A stretch of DNA of 16,343 bases from an uncultured Clostridia bacterium (lineage in GTDB: Bacteria > Bacillota > Clostridia > Christensenellales > Borkfalkiaceae), in the NCBI GenBank assembly GCA_959605945.1, contig CAUHGY010000041.1:1-16343 (forward strand). The letters run 5' to 3'. Positions 1-7,521 of this stretch are shown here, in pieces. Each line of letters begins with the position of its first letter. The first letter of the stretch is position 1. Both the position numbers and the translations under genes were made by a program. Below the pieces are notes generated by a model. It was given only the letters and a program-made list of their open reading frames with translations, had not been told where the DNA came from and made no database searches.

Positions 1-197
1 GCAGATTGCAGGACGCCGGCAATACCATAGTCGTCATAGAGCACAATCTTGACGTTATCAAAGTGGCAGACTATATTGTCGATTTAGGGCCGGAAGGCGG
101 TGACGGCGGCGGCACTCTGGTTGCCGAAGGCAGTCCCGAAGAAGTCAGCAAGGTAAAGGAAAGTTTTACGGGACAGTTCCTGAAAAAGCTGCTCTGA
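1..197 (+). CDS. uvrA: UvrA, excinuclease ABC subunit A (3' end only)
   Basis: Only the last 64-65 residues are present; the gene enters from the left edge with its frame beginning at base 3. UvrA is the damage-recognising ABC-type ATPase of nucleotide excision repair, acting as a dimer with UvrB. The visible part carries the end of the second ATPase domain: AGNTIVVIEHNLDVIK is the H-loop (switch histidine) region, followed by ADYIVDLGPEGGDGGG, a glycine-rich signature near the UvrA C-terminus, and then a short tail ending in KKLL. UvrA proteins often end soon after this signature, so the end looks natural. The TTG at base 6 is an internal codon, not a start. No SOS operator can be judged because the gene's promoter lies outside the window. 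Identification is by motif recognition and is firm. Confidence 0.95.
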   Translation, partial: RLQDAGNTIVVIEHNLDVIKVADYIVDLGPEGGDGGGTLVAEGSPEEVSKVKESFTGQFLKKLL

Positions 198-205
198 CAT
201 TTTTC

Positions 206-223
206 CGGCCGCCGCTGCGGCCG
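206..223 (+). terminator. GC-rich hairpin after uvrA, weak terminator candidate
   Basis: A perfect 7-bp inverted repeat (CGGCCGC at 206-212, GCGGCCG at 217-223) encloses a 4-base loop, 8 bases after the uvrA stop. There is no T-run directly downstream, so it is not a canonical intrinsic terminator in the + direction. Bases 201-207 (TTTTCCG) could alternatively pair with 237-243 (CGGAAAA). It may contribute to ending uvrA transcription or protect the 3' end. Confidence 0.3.
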
Positions 224-289
224 CATCCGATTGTATCGGAAAATTAACGCTGTTACGCACAGAGATTGAGGTATAAGGAGATCGGCATA

Positions 290-760
290 ATGGAAGCCAA
301 AACCAACGCGGTAAGATTGCTCGACGCCAAAAAAATAAAATATGCGGTGCGCGATTATTCGACAAGCGGCGCCGTTTCGGGAACCGAAGTGGCGGACTTT
401 CTTCAAGAAAATCCGGAAGACGTTTTTAAAACGCTGGTGACTGTCGGCAAAAGCGGCAGTCACTATGTATTCATGGTTCCTGCAAACAGAGAGCTGAATC
501 TGAAAAAAGCCGCGGCATGCGCGGGAGAAAAGTACGTGGAGATGGTCAAAGCGAAAGAACTTTTGCCGCTTACCGGATATATTCACGGCGGCTGTTCGCC
601 GCTCGGAATGAAAAAACAGTTCAAAACATTTATAGACGCGAGCGCCGTTAAGCGCGAAAAAATTTTTTTCAGCGCCGGAAAAATAGGATTGCAGGTAGAA
701 ACGGTTTTTTCGGAATTACGGAAAGCTCTGCCGATTACCGCTGCCGATATATGCGATTAA
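290..760 (+). CDS. ybaK: YbaK/EbsC-family Cys-tRNA(Pro) deacylase
   Basis: This 156-residue protein matches the YbaK/EbsC family, which hydrolyses Cys-tRNA(Pro) made in error by prolyl-tRNA synthetase and so acts as a free-standing editing enzyme in the cytosol. Visible family features are VFKTLV (residues 45-50), whose Lys47 is at the expected place of the catalytic lysine; YVFMVPAN (59-66); GYIHGGCSPLGMKKQ (97-111), a strongly conserved block; and FFSAGKIGLQVE (127-138). The length is normal for the family. I chose ATG 290 because AAGGAG at 275-280 lies 9 bases upstream; the TTG at 266 would extend the frame by 8 residues, but the ribosome site would then lie inside the gene. It stands alone between uvrA and a long gap, so it is probably a single transcription unit or a read-through from uvrA. 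Substrate specificity (Cys-tRNA(Pro) versus other mischarged tRNAs) is inferred from the family. Confidence 0.9.
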   Translation: MEAKTNAVRLLDAKKIKYAVRDYSTSGAVSGTEVADFLQENPEDVFKTLVTVGKSGSHYVFMVPANRELNLKKAAACAGEKYVEMVKAKELLPLTGYIHGGCSPLGMKKQFKTFIDASAVKREKIFFSAGKIGLQVETVFSELRKALPITAADICD

Positions 761-1275
761 AAAGGGCGTGCTCTCTTTTCACGGATAACAAGCGTTGCGA
801 AGATACGGAAAATTTTGCGTCGGCCGAGTATAAAACCGTCGCGGCTCCGACGAGCTTTTGCTGTTATGCCGCAGCGGTGTTGCCGCACGGTTAAAGATGA
901 CTTATATTTCAAACGGGTTTGTTCTATTCGCCCGTCGGCGTTGCCGCGGCGCAAATTGAAAGGCATTTTTATAAAAACGGATCAGTTATAAGAAAATTTT
1001 TTTCGGCGGTCAAGGGAAGGTCGTAAACACAGGGAAATCACAGCAAAACAAACGGCTTGTTTTTACGGCGGACGCATGCTCTGCTGCGGTCAGATTTACT
1101 GATGCGTTTGCCTTCCGTCGGCAAGAGAGATAAACGGTTTAACCGCGCCTGAATTATTGTTTTTAAAAAAACCGCTGTAAAAAAAGGGTTTTTATAAAAA
1201 AATGCGTATTATAATAATGGAAGAATATTATATTTAAATTTTTATTTTCAAAACGTTTAAAATCCGGGGGAAATC
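761..1275. other. 515-base gap with no supported gene
   Basis: No protein-coding or RNA gene is recognisable between ybaK and dgt. The left two thirds are of mixed composition with short inverted repeats: CGTCG at 837-841 with CGACG at 848-852, alternatively GCTC at 844-847 with GAGC at 852-855 followed by TTTT; and TTGCC at 1108-1112 with GGCAA at 1120-1124. The last 130 bases are very A/T-rich and contain an AAAAACC/GGTTTTT inverted repeat (1167-1173 with 1187-1193) and then a TATAAT. A frame continuing in phase from the ybaK stop stays open to 991, but it lacks a ribosome site and resembles no family. Possible contents are an unrecognised small RNA, a decayed gene, or plain regulatory spacer. 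Confidence 0.5.
1187..1215 (+). promoter_or_regulatory. Probable sigma-A promoter of the dgt-dnaG-rpoD operon
   Basis: A perfect TATAAT lies at 1210-1215, 60 bases before the dgt start codon. At 17-bp spacing the -35 would be GGTTTT (1187-1192), a poor match; TTTTTA at 1189-1194 with 15-bp spacing is another option. The surrounding sequence is A/T-rich, as expected for a promoter or UP-like region. The position before the first gene of a tightly packed operon supports the call, but the weak -35 keeps it tentative. Confidence 0.45.
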
Positions 1276-2271
1276 ATGAAAGAAAAAACCTTGGAAATCG
1301 AAAAAATTTTTCTTTCGCCGTTTGCCTGCCGTTCGGAGCAGACCGCGGGCAGACTTAAAGCAGAAGAACCCTGTCCCATGCGAACGGACTTTCAACGGGA
1401 CAGAGACAGAATAATTCACAGCAAGGCGTTCAGGAGACTTAAAAACAAAACGCAGGTATTTTTCGCGCCTGAAGGCGACCATTACAGAACGCGCCTGACG
1501 CACACTCTGACCGTTTCTCAGGTCGCGAGAAGCATTGCAAGGGCGCTGAGCCTGAACGAAGACTTGACTGAGGCTATCGCGTTGGGTCACGATCTGGGGC
1601 ATACGCCTTTCGGGCATTCGGGAGAGCGCATACTCAACAGACTGAATCCGAAAGGGTTTAAGCATAACGAACAGTCGGGCAGAGTGGTGGACTTTCTTGA
1701 AAACGAAGGCAGGGGACTCAATCTGACCAGAGAAGTGGTCGACGGCATAGTAAACCACAAAATGTCGTGCAACCCCATGACGCTTGAAGGAAAGGCGGTA
1801 AGCATAGCCGACCGCATAGCCTATATAAATCACGATATAGACGACGCCATCGTCGGAGGTTTTATTACGGCGGAGGATCTGCCTGAAAAAGCCGTTAAAA
1901 TTCTCGGCAAAACGTCAAGCAAAAGAATAAACGCCATGGTATATTCCATATACAGGGCAAGCGATGGCAAAAACCGTGTCGAAATGGAAAAAGAGATCGC
2001 CGACGCGACCGCGGAGCTCCGCGCTTTTTTGTTCGAACGCGTTTATAACGACAAAACATTCCGCAACGAAGAAGAAAAAGCCGACAGAATGATTTCCGCT
2101 CTTTACAACTACTTTAAGGAGAATCCCGAAAAACTGCCGTCTTTTTATGTGAAAAGACTGGACGAAAGCGATATCGACACCGTGCTTTGCGACTATATAT
2201 CGGGAATGTCCGATATGTATGCGGTAAAAACTTTTACAGATATATTTACACCCGATAACTGGAAATTATAA
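1276..2271 (+). CDS. dgt: dGTPase-like dNTP triphosphohydrolase (HD domain)
   Basis: A 331-residue HD-superfamily phosphohydrolase of the deoxyguanosinetriphosphate triphosphohydrolase type, which splits dNTPs to deoxynucleoside and triphosphate and so tunes the replication nucleotide pool. The metal-binding HD residues are visible as His76 (RLTHTL), His105-Asp106 (LGHDLGHTPFGH) and Asp179 (IADRIAY). The family block DRDRIIHSKAFRRLKNKTQV (42-61) precedes them. The length is shorter than E. coli Dgt and fits the shorter type common in Gram-positives; actual nucleotide preference cannot be read from sequence. The ATG is preceded by a GGGGGA purine run at 1266-1271. It is the first gene of the operon, and its stop codon directly abuts the dnaG ATG, so the two are surely co-transcribed and probably translationally coupled. 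This pairing next to primase is common in Clostridia and suggests coordination of dNTP level with replication. Confidence 0.93.
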   Translation: MKEKTLEIEKIFLSPFACRSEQTAGRLKAEEPCPMRTDFQRDRDRIIHSKAFRRLKNKTQVFFAPEGDHYRTRLTHTLTVSQVARSIARALSLNEDLTEAIALGHDLGHTPFGHSGERILNRLNPKGFKHNEQSGRVVDFLENEGRGLNLTREVVDGIVNHKMSCNPMTLEGKAVSIADRIAYINHDIDDAIVGGFITAEDLPEKAVKILGKTSSKRINAMVYSIYRASDGKNRVEMEKEIADATAELRAFLFERVYNDKTFRNEEEKADRMISALYNYFKENPEKLPSFYVKRLDESDIDTVLCDYISGMSDMYAVKTFTDIFTPDNWKL

Positions 2272-4044
2272 ATGAGAGGATTCGACGCCAGGTTCCTTGA
2301 TGAACTTAAAAACAAAAATGACATAGTCGACATAATATCCCGCTACGTGCGGCTGGAACAGCGCGGAGGAAACTATTGGGGAAAGTGTCCGTTTCACCAT
2401 GAAAAGACCGCTTCTTTTTCCGTCAATGCGGCGGGGCAGTTTTACTATTGTTTCGGATGCCACAAAAGCGGCGACGTTATCAGTTTCGTTATGGAAATCG
2501 AAGCGCTTGATTTTAACGATGCCGTCCGTTTCCTCGCGGAAAGAGTCAAAATGGCGCTTCCCGAAGTCAAATACGACGACGAGAAGATAAAGGAAAGCAA
2601 AAGAAAAAAGGAACGTATTTACAGTCTTTTGAGAGATGCCGCAAGGTTTTACGTCGGAAATCTTTATACAGCGGGCGCCGAAAAACACAACGAGTATATC
2701 GCAAAGCGGGGCATTTCCAAAGAATATGTAACTAAATTCGGCATAGGCGCTTCGCTCGGTTTCAGAGAGCTTCCCGCTTTTCTCGAAAGCAAAGGATACA
2801 CCAAAGAAGAAATGGTTCTTTCGGGCGCGGCGGGGAAAAAGGACGGCAGGGTTTACGATGCGCTCGGCGGCAGACTAATAATTCCCATTATCAACCAGTT
2901 CGGACAGGTTGTCGCTTTCGGCGGCAGACTTCTTGAAAAAGCGGATTTCGCCAAATATAAAAATACCGGCGAAACGCAGGTGTTCAATAAAAGCAATATA
3001 CTTTATAACATCAACAATCTTAAAAAACTGAAAAACGAGAAAGGACTCGACAGCGTGATCATCGTCGAAGGATATATGGATACTATTTCGCTGGTTCAAG
3101 GCGGATTTCCTAACGTGGTCGCATCGATGGGAACTTCTCTTACCAAAGATCAGGCGCGCATTTTAAAGAGATATACGGATAAGGTGTTTATAAGTTACGA
3201 CGGCGACTTCGCAGGTCAGAAAGCGTCCGTCAGGGGCCTTGAAATTCTCAGCGAGGAAGGGCTGGACGTAAAGGTCGTGACTCTACCCGACGGGATGGAT
3301 CCGGACGACGTGATAAGAAAACTCGGCAAGGAAGGGTATTCGCAATGCCTTGCCCGGGCTAAACCCCTCATAGACTTCAAGCTGGATATTCTTAAAAATA
3401 CATACGACGTCGGCACGGCGGACGGCAAACGCAAATTCGTCGGCGAAGCAATAAAAGTGATAAGAGAAAGCACTTCCGCCGCGGAACAGGAAGATCTGTT
3501 AAAGACCGTGCGCGACGTTACCGGAGTTACTTTTGAAGCTTTAAAAAGAGATCTTTACAGCTCCGACGACGCCGCGAAGCGCAAACCGCCGGAAAATACG
3601 TCTTTTAACGACGATGCGGGAGATAAGGTCCGGAAAGCCGAGCGTTTTGTGCTTGCGGCATATCTGTTCAATAAGCCGTTTGCATCCGAGACCGATATAA
3701 ACACTTTGGAATTTACAATGCCCGTGCACAGAGAAATACAGAAATACATAGCGGACAGGCTCAAAGAAGGCGCTTTGCCTAAGTTCGTCGATCTTTACGA
3801 GACTATCGGCGAAGACGGCGGAGAGCTCGGCAGAATAGCGGGCCTGGAAACAGACGAAAATAAACGCTTTGATCAGACGGTATATTTTGCGGACTGCATC
3901 AAAACGATCAAAGCGGAAAGCCTGACAAAGCGCATAAACAGGCTGTCGTCGATGTTTGCGGCGGAGACCGACACCGGCAAGCGCAGAGAACTGGCGCAGG
4001 AAATGAGCGCTCTGCTTTCCGAAAAAAACAAACTTTTATCCTGA
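2272..4044 (+). CDS. dnaG: DNA primase DnaG
   Basis: A 590-residue primase that synthesises RNA primers at the replication fork with DnaB helicase. Domains are in the usual order. The N-terminal CHC2 zinc finger has ligands Cys39, His42, Cys60 and Cys63 (WGKCPFHHEKTASFS ... YYCFGCHKSGD). The catalytic-core N-terminal part runs to about residue 250. The TOPRIM fold has the VEGYMD motif with Glu266 and the ISYDGD motif with Asp310 and Asp312. A helical C-terminal region, about 440-590, would bind DnaB. All metal-binding residues are present and the length is normal. The ATG follows the dgt stop with zero spacing and only a weak GGAAA ribosome site at 2261-2265, consistent with translational coupling. 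The N-terminus beginning MRGFDARFLDELKNKNDIVD fits family starts well. rpoD follows after 26 bases, giving the core of the macromolecular synthesis operon, here without rpsU. Confidence 0.97.
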   Translation: MRGFDARFLDELKNKNDIVDIISRYVRLEQRGGNYWGKCPFHHEKTASFSVNAAGQFYYCFGCHKSGDVISFVMEIEALDFNDAVRFLAERVKMALPEVKYDDEKIKESKRKKERIYSLLRDAARFYVGNLYTAGAEKHNEYIAKRGISKEYVTKFGIGASLGFRELPAFLESKGYTKEEMVLSGAAGKKDGRVYDALGGRLIIPIINQFGQVVAFGGRLLEKADFAKYKNTGETQVFNKSNILYNINNLKKLKNEKGLDSVIIVEGYMDTISLVQGGFPNVVASMGTSLTKDQARILKRYTDKVFISYDGDFAGQKASVRGLEILSEEGLDVKVVTLPDGMDPDDVIRKLGKEGYSQCLARAKPLIDFKLDILKNTYDVGTADGKRKFVGEAIKVIRESTSAAEQEDLLKTVRDVTGVTFEALKRDLYSSDDAAKRKPPENTSFNDDAGDKVRKAERFVLAAYLFNKPFASETDINTLEFTMPVHREIQKYIADRLKEGALPKFVDLYETIGEDGGELGRIAGLETDENKRFDQTVYFADCIKTIKAESLTKRINRLSSMFAAETDTGKRRELAQEMSALLSEKNKLLS

Positions 4045-4070
4045 ACGCAATTAACAACGGAGGAACGGTT

Positions 4071-5198
4071 ATGGACGAAGAATTGAAAAAAACCGAACAA
4101 ATCGAAGATAAAGAGATTGCCGATACCGACGAGCAGAGTTCTCCCGCACAAACGGCAGAGCTCATGCAGGTTGTAAGCGACATTATTTTGGAATATAAAA
4201 AGCGCGGCAGCATCACCACCGAAGCGCTTTTCGACAAACTGGAAAAATGCCAGGCGACGCCCCTGGAACTCGAAGAAGTATATAAAGCTTTCGACGACGC
4301 CGGCATACAGATAGTGAACGAGTACGAAAGGGACAAGGATCTTTACGACCAGCTGCTCAAAGAAGTAAGCATGGACGACCCGGTGAAAATGTATTTGAAA
4401 GACATCGGCAAAGTGCCGCTTTTGCAGCCGGACGAAGAGACCGAACTTGCCCGCCGTATGATGGACGGGGACGAAGCGGCAAAGCGTTTGCTTTCAGAAG
4501 CCAATTTAAGGCTGGTCGTCTCGATTGCAAAACGTTATATGGGCAGGGGAATGCAGTTTCTCGATCTTATTCAGGAAGGCAATCTCGGGCTTATGAAGGC
4601 CGTTGAAAAATTCGATTATCAGAAGGGTTTCAAATTTTCCACTTATGCGACATGGTGGATACGCCAGGCGATAACCAGGGCTATTGCCGATCAGGCGAGA
4701 ACAATAAGAATTCCCGTGCATATGGTAGAAACCATCAACAAAGTCATAAGAATATCCCGCAGGCTGCTGCAGGAATACGGAAGAGAGCCTTCTCCCGAAG
4801 AGATTGCGGCAGAGATGGGCGTATCGGAAGAGCGTGTGCGCGAGATACAGAAAATAGCGCAGGATCCCGTTTCGCTCGAAACGCCTATCGGTGAAGAAGA
4901 GGACAGCCATCTTTCGGATTTTATCGAAGACGAAGGCAGTACCGCGCCGACGGACGCCGTTTCTTTCACCATGCTGAAAGAACAGCTTCTCGGGGTGCTG
5001 GATACGCTTACTCCGCGCGAAGAAAAGGTTTTGCGCCTGCGTTACGGGCTTGATGACGGCAGACCGCGCACGCTCGAAGAAGTCGGCAAAGAGTTCAACG
5101 TCACCCGCGAACGCATAAGGCAGATAGAAGCCAAGGCGCTCAGAAAACTGCGCCACCCCAGCCGCAGCAAGAGACTGCGCGATTTTGTGGATATATGA
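4071..5198 (+). CDS. rpoD: Primary sigma factor RpoD/SigA
   Basis: A 375-residue group 1 sigma-70 factor, the housekeeping promoter-recognition subunit of RNA polymerase. The length matches the compact SigA of Gram-positives rather than the 613-residue E. coli RpoD, because the large non-conserved insert is absent. An N-terminal region-1.1-like segment (about 25-95) precedes region 1.2 (DDPVKMYLKDIGKVPLL, 102-118). Region 2 includes NLRLVVSIAKRY (145-156), DLIQEGNLGLMKAVEKFD (165-182) and the -10-recognising FKFSTYATWWIRQAI (187-201). Region 4.2 carries the -35-binding helix-turn-helix VTRERIRQIEAKALRKLRHP near the C-terminus. The ATG has a strong CGGAGGA ribosome site about 7 bases upstream. 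The stop overlaps the trmK start as ATGA. The three promoters proposed elsewhere in this window have the consensus expected for this factor. Confidence 0.97.
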   Translation: MDEELKKTEQIEDKEIADTDEQSSPAQTAELMQVVSDIILEYKKRGSITTEALFDKLEKCQATPLELEEVYKAFDDAGIQIVNEYERDKDLYDQLLKEVSMDDPVKMYLKDIGKVPLLQPDEETELARRMMDGDEAAKRLLSEANLRLVVSIAKRYMGRGMQFLDLIQEGNLGLMKAVEKFDYQKGFKFSTYATWWIRQAITRAIADQARTIRIPVHMVETINKVIRISRRLLQEYGREPSPEEIAAEMGVSEERVREIQKIAQDPVSLETPIGEEEDSHLSDFIEDEGSTAPTDAVSFTMLKEQLLGVLDTLTPREEKVLRLRYGLDDGRPRTLEEVGKEFNVTRERIRQIEAKALRKLRHPSRSKRLRDFVDI

Positions 5199-5836
5199 TC
5201 GATCGGCTTGAAAAAATCTTTTCGGTTTTGCCCGCCTGCGGCACTTTTGCCGACGTCGGGTGCGATCACGGTTACATAGCCGGGGCGATGCTCGACAGCG
5301 GTAAGTGCAAAAAGGCGATAGTGTCGGATATCAGCGCAAAGTGCCTTGAAAAGGCGGAAAATCTGCTTGCCGAGTACATAGCCGCCGGAAAGGCTTCGGC
5401 CGTGGTGTCCGACGGATTCGAAAAACTGCCGCCTTGCGATGCGGCGCTCGTTGCCGGAATGGGCGGCGAAGAAATAAAAGGTATTCTGGAACGTGCGCCC
5501 GAGCTTCCCGCTAAGTTGGTTCTGCAACCTATGAAAAACTGCGACAGAGTGCGGATAACGGCGGTTGAAAAGGGGTATAAAATCATCACGGACAGCGTAT
5601 TTATAAGCGGCGGAAAATTTTATGACCTGATTACGCTCGAGAAAGGCAGAGATGCTTTGACGGATGAGGAAATAATTTTCGGCAGAACCAATATCAAAGA
5701 ACGGCCCGAAGCTTTTGTGAAGCGCGTAAAGCAGCAGATAGCGAAACTTAACGGATATCTTTCGGACGGGAGAATGAACGCGGCGGATTCCGCAAAGACG
5801 GCCGAAAAAATAGAAAGGTTGAAAAAATATGTTTGA
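5195..5836 (+). CDS. trmK: tRNA (adenine-22-N1)-methyltransferase TrmK
   Basis: A 213-residue SAM-dependent methyltransferase of the TrmK (B. subtilis YqfN) family, which makes m1A at position 22 of some tRNAs in Gram-positive bacteria. The Rossmann SAM-binding loop is FADVGCDHGYIAGAM (18-32), matching the family's ADxGxDHxY motif. The acidic strand VSDIS follows, then VAGMGGEEI, the family's AGMGG motif at the catalytic face, and LQPMKNCDRVR, equivalent to the LQPN block. The C-terminal helical tail, about 165-213, is lysine-rich and coiled, as in known TrmK, and probably contacts tRNA. The ATG overlaps the rpoD stop by 4 bases, and its own stop lies 8 bases inside the next gene. The order rpoD-trmK-nif3 is also seen in Bacillus, which strengthens the call. 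Confidence 0.93.
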   Translation: MIDRLEKIFSVLPACGTFADVGCDHGYIAGAMLDSGKCKKAIVSDISAKCLEKAENLLAEYIAAGKASAVVSDGFEKLPPCDAALVAGMGGEEIKGILERAPELPAKLVLQPMKNCDRVRITAVEKGYKIITDSVFISGGKFYDLITLEKGRDALTDEEIIFGRTNIKERPEAFVKRVKQQIAKLNGYLSDGRMNAADSAKTAEKIERLKKYV

Positions 5837-6620
5837 TCTCGATTCTCTTATGTCGGTGCTTGAAAAATATGCGCCGCTTTCACTCAGCGAAAGATTGGTT
5901 GCGGCGGGGGACTATGACAACAGCGGCATCATAATAAGACATCACCGTGACGTGAAAAAAGTTCTCTACACGCTCGATTTGTCTCTCGCGGCAGTCAGGG
6001 CGGCCGTCCGACGCGGATGCGACACCATCGTCACCCATCATCCGGCTATATATATGCCTGTAAAAAAACTGGATATGTCCGATGCGGTAACTGCGCCCGT
6101 TCTTATGGCGGCGGAAAAAAAGAAGAACGTGATCTCGATGCATCTCAATCTCGATATAGCAGAAGAAGGCATCGACCAGTCGCTGTGCACGGCGCTCGGC
6201 GGCAAGAAATTTAAAATTCTGGATTGTCTTGACGAATCATACGGTTACGGCAGGGAATTTGACGTCGGCAATATTACTTTCGGGGAATTCGCGGAGAGAG
6301 CGCGGCGCGCTCTCGGCACCAAAAAGACCGTTTGTTACGGCAGCCTTTCGCGAAAGCTGAAAAAGGCGGCCAGTTTTTGCGGCGGGGGCGCTTCTCACGC
6401 CGAAAAAGAAGTTCTTAAAGGTCTCGATGCCGACGCGGTGGTGACATCGGATATGCCGCATCACGTCATTAAAGAACTGGTGGAGAAAGACAAGTGCGTG
6501 CTGATAATACCCCACTATGCGGCGGAAGAGTACGGATTTAAGATTTTTTACGAGAAAACTTACGGCGATTTTGCAGGCAGGGCGCAAGCCGAATATTGGG
6601 TTGATAAAAGATTCAGATAA
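5829..6620 (+). CDS. Nif3-family dinuclear metal protein (YqfO-like, short form)
   Basis: A 263-residue member of the Nif3/DUF34 family (E. coli YbgI, B. subtilis YqfO), which forms ring-shaped oligomers with two metals per subunit; its cellular substrate is unsettled, with GTP cyclohydrolase-type and damage-repair roles both proposed. Metal ligands are in place: His70-His71 in VTHHPAIY, His105 and Asp109 in MHLNLDIAEEG, and His229 and Glu233 in PHYAAEEYG. DYDNSGI (28-34) replaces the usual DNxGL near the N-terminus. The length equals the short form; the PII-like domain inserted in B. subtilis YqfO is absent. The ATG lies inside trmK, 8 bases before the end of its stop codon, with AAAGG upstream, implying coupled translation. 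A link to tRNA or RNA modification is suggested by its tight pairing with trmK but is not shown by sequence. Confidence 0.9.
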   Translation: MFDLDSLMSVLEKYAPLSLSERLVAAGDYDNSGIIIRHHRDVKKVLYTLDLSLAAVRAAVRRGCDTIVTHHPAIYMPVKKLDMSDAVTAPVLMAAEKKKNVISMHLNLDIAEEGIDQSLCTALGGKKFKILDCLDESYGYGREFDVGNITFGEFAERARRALGTKKTVCYGSLSRKLKKAASFCGGGASHAEKEVLKGLDADAVVTSDMPHHVIKELVEKDKCVLIIPHYAAEEYGFKIFYEKTYGDFAGRAQAEYWVDKRFR

Positions 6621-6641
6621 TAAAAATCAAGGAGATATGCT

Positions 6642-7340
6642 ATGTTGGAGGCTATTTTAAAATATCAGACGAGAGATTCTGATTTGAAAAGGATAGAAAA
6701 CGAACTTTCGGGCAGCGAAGAGAGAAAAAAAGCGGTCATTGCCAAAAAATTTCTCGAAAACGTGGAGGATAATCTGGACAGGCTTGACGCCCGTGCAGCC
6801 GAACTTGCCGCGGCTTTTGAAGGAGCGTCCGAAAAACAGACAAAAATCAAAGAACAACAGGACGAGTTCGCCCGCGCGCTCGAAACGGTGGAGGACGATA
6901 CCGAAGCGCATTATCTTTTGAAGAAAGCGGAAGAGCTTTTAACAAAAATAAAGCAGCTCGGAGAAGAGGCGGCTAAAATTTCCGCGGAATTGCAGTCGGT
7001 CATGAAGGACTATAAAATTCTTAAAAACAACACCAAAGCCATGCAGTCGCAGTATGCCGAAAACGGAAAAAAATATAACGAATTGGTTGCGGCACGGAAA
7101 GAAGAAAAAGAAAAAATAGAAAAAGAACTTGCCGAGCTGAGAAAGAATGTCGAGCCGGCATTGATGGAGAAATATTTAAAGAAACGCGCCGATAAGATTT
7201 TTCCCGTACTTTTCGAAGTTAAAGGCGAAGTTTGCGGTGCGTGCAACATGCAGCTGCCGCTGTCCGAAATCACCAGATTGAAGAACGGGGAAGTTATCGA
7301 GTGCGATCAGTGCCGCAGGCTGCTGTATAAGGAAAAGTAA
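6642..7340 (+). CDS. Coiled-coil protein with C-terminal C4 zinc ribbon (COG1579/CdsZ-like)
   Basis: A 232-residue protein in two parts. Residues 1-185 are almost wholly helical, rich in Lys, Glu and Ala with heptad-like spacing, expected to fold as a long antiparallel coiled-coil hairpin. Residues 190-232 form a zinc ribbon with Cys198-x2-Cys201 and Cys221-x2-Cys224 (VCGACNMQLP ... IECDQCRRLLY). This architecture matches the COG1579 family, including chlamydial CT398/CdsZ. Its general function is not established; proposed roles involve sigma-54 or type III secretion binding in Chlamydia and nucleic-acid association elsewhere. AAGGAG lies 8 bases before the ATG. It is the last gene of the dgt-dnaG-rpoD-trmK-nif3 run, 21 bases after the Nif3 gene, and probable terminator structures follow. 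I assign no function beyond likely zinc binding and protein or nucleic-acid contact. Confidence 0.85.
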   Translation: MLEAILKYQTRDSDLKRIENELSGSEERKKAVIAKKFLENVEDNLDRLDARAAELAAAFEGASEKQTKIKEQQDEFARALETVEDDTEAHYLLKKAEELLTKIKQLGEEAAKISAELQSVMKDYKILKNNTKAMQSQYAENGKKYNELVAARKEEKEKIEKELAELRKNVEPALMEKYLKKRADKIFPVLFEVKGEVCGACNMQLPLSEITRLKNGEVIECDQCRRLLYKEK

Positions 7341-7373
7341 GATTTTATATGATTTTTCGCGACTTTCATGCCG

Positions 7374-7391
7374 GAAAACCGCCGTTTTCGG
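7374..7391 (+). other. Short hairpin downstream of the zinc-ribbon gene
   Basis: GAAAAC (7374-7379) and GTTTTC (7384-7389) form a 6-bp stem around CGCC, with two more pairs (CC at 7371-7372 with GG at 7390-7391) possible across a one-base bulge. There is no T-run after it. It lies about 33 bases after the operon's last stop and could help stabilise the mRNA end. Confidence 0.25.
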
Positions 7392-7450
7392 AGCGGATTT
7401 AAACGGCTTGTTCGGAAAGACTATATAAAAAACAGCGTTCGTGTTTATTT

Positions 7451-7478
7451 CGCGGCGGGTGCGGTTGCGCCCGCCGCG
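7451..7478 (+). terminator. Strong GC-rich hairpin, probable end of the rpoD operon
   Basis: CGCGGCGGGTGC (7451-7462) pairs along all 12 bases with GCGCCCGCCGCG (7467-7478), with a single G-U wobble and the 4-base loop GGTT. The following sequence GAGGTTTGTTAA is only moderately T-rich, so this is an imperfect intrinsic terminator. Its position, between the last gene of one operon and the promoter of the next, makes termination the likely role. On the minus strand it is followed by AAATAAA, so it would not terminate there. Confidence 0.55.
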
Positions 7479-7521
7479 GAGGTTTGTTAAGGAAAAAAAT
7501 TCCGCAAAAAAATCATGCCGA

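Noticed and set aside
757..966. A 69-codon open frame on the minus strand after ybaK
   Set aside because: It overlaps the ybaK stop codon, has no recognisable family or convincing ribosome site, is very Arg/Lys-rich, and runs opposite to every other gene.
761..991. An open stretch of 76 codons in phase with ybaK after its TAA, as if ybaK were once longer or read through
   Set aside because: YbaK is already full length at 156 residues; the extra frame is Arg-rich, resembles nothing known, and open stretches of this size are not rare by chance across six frames.
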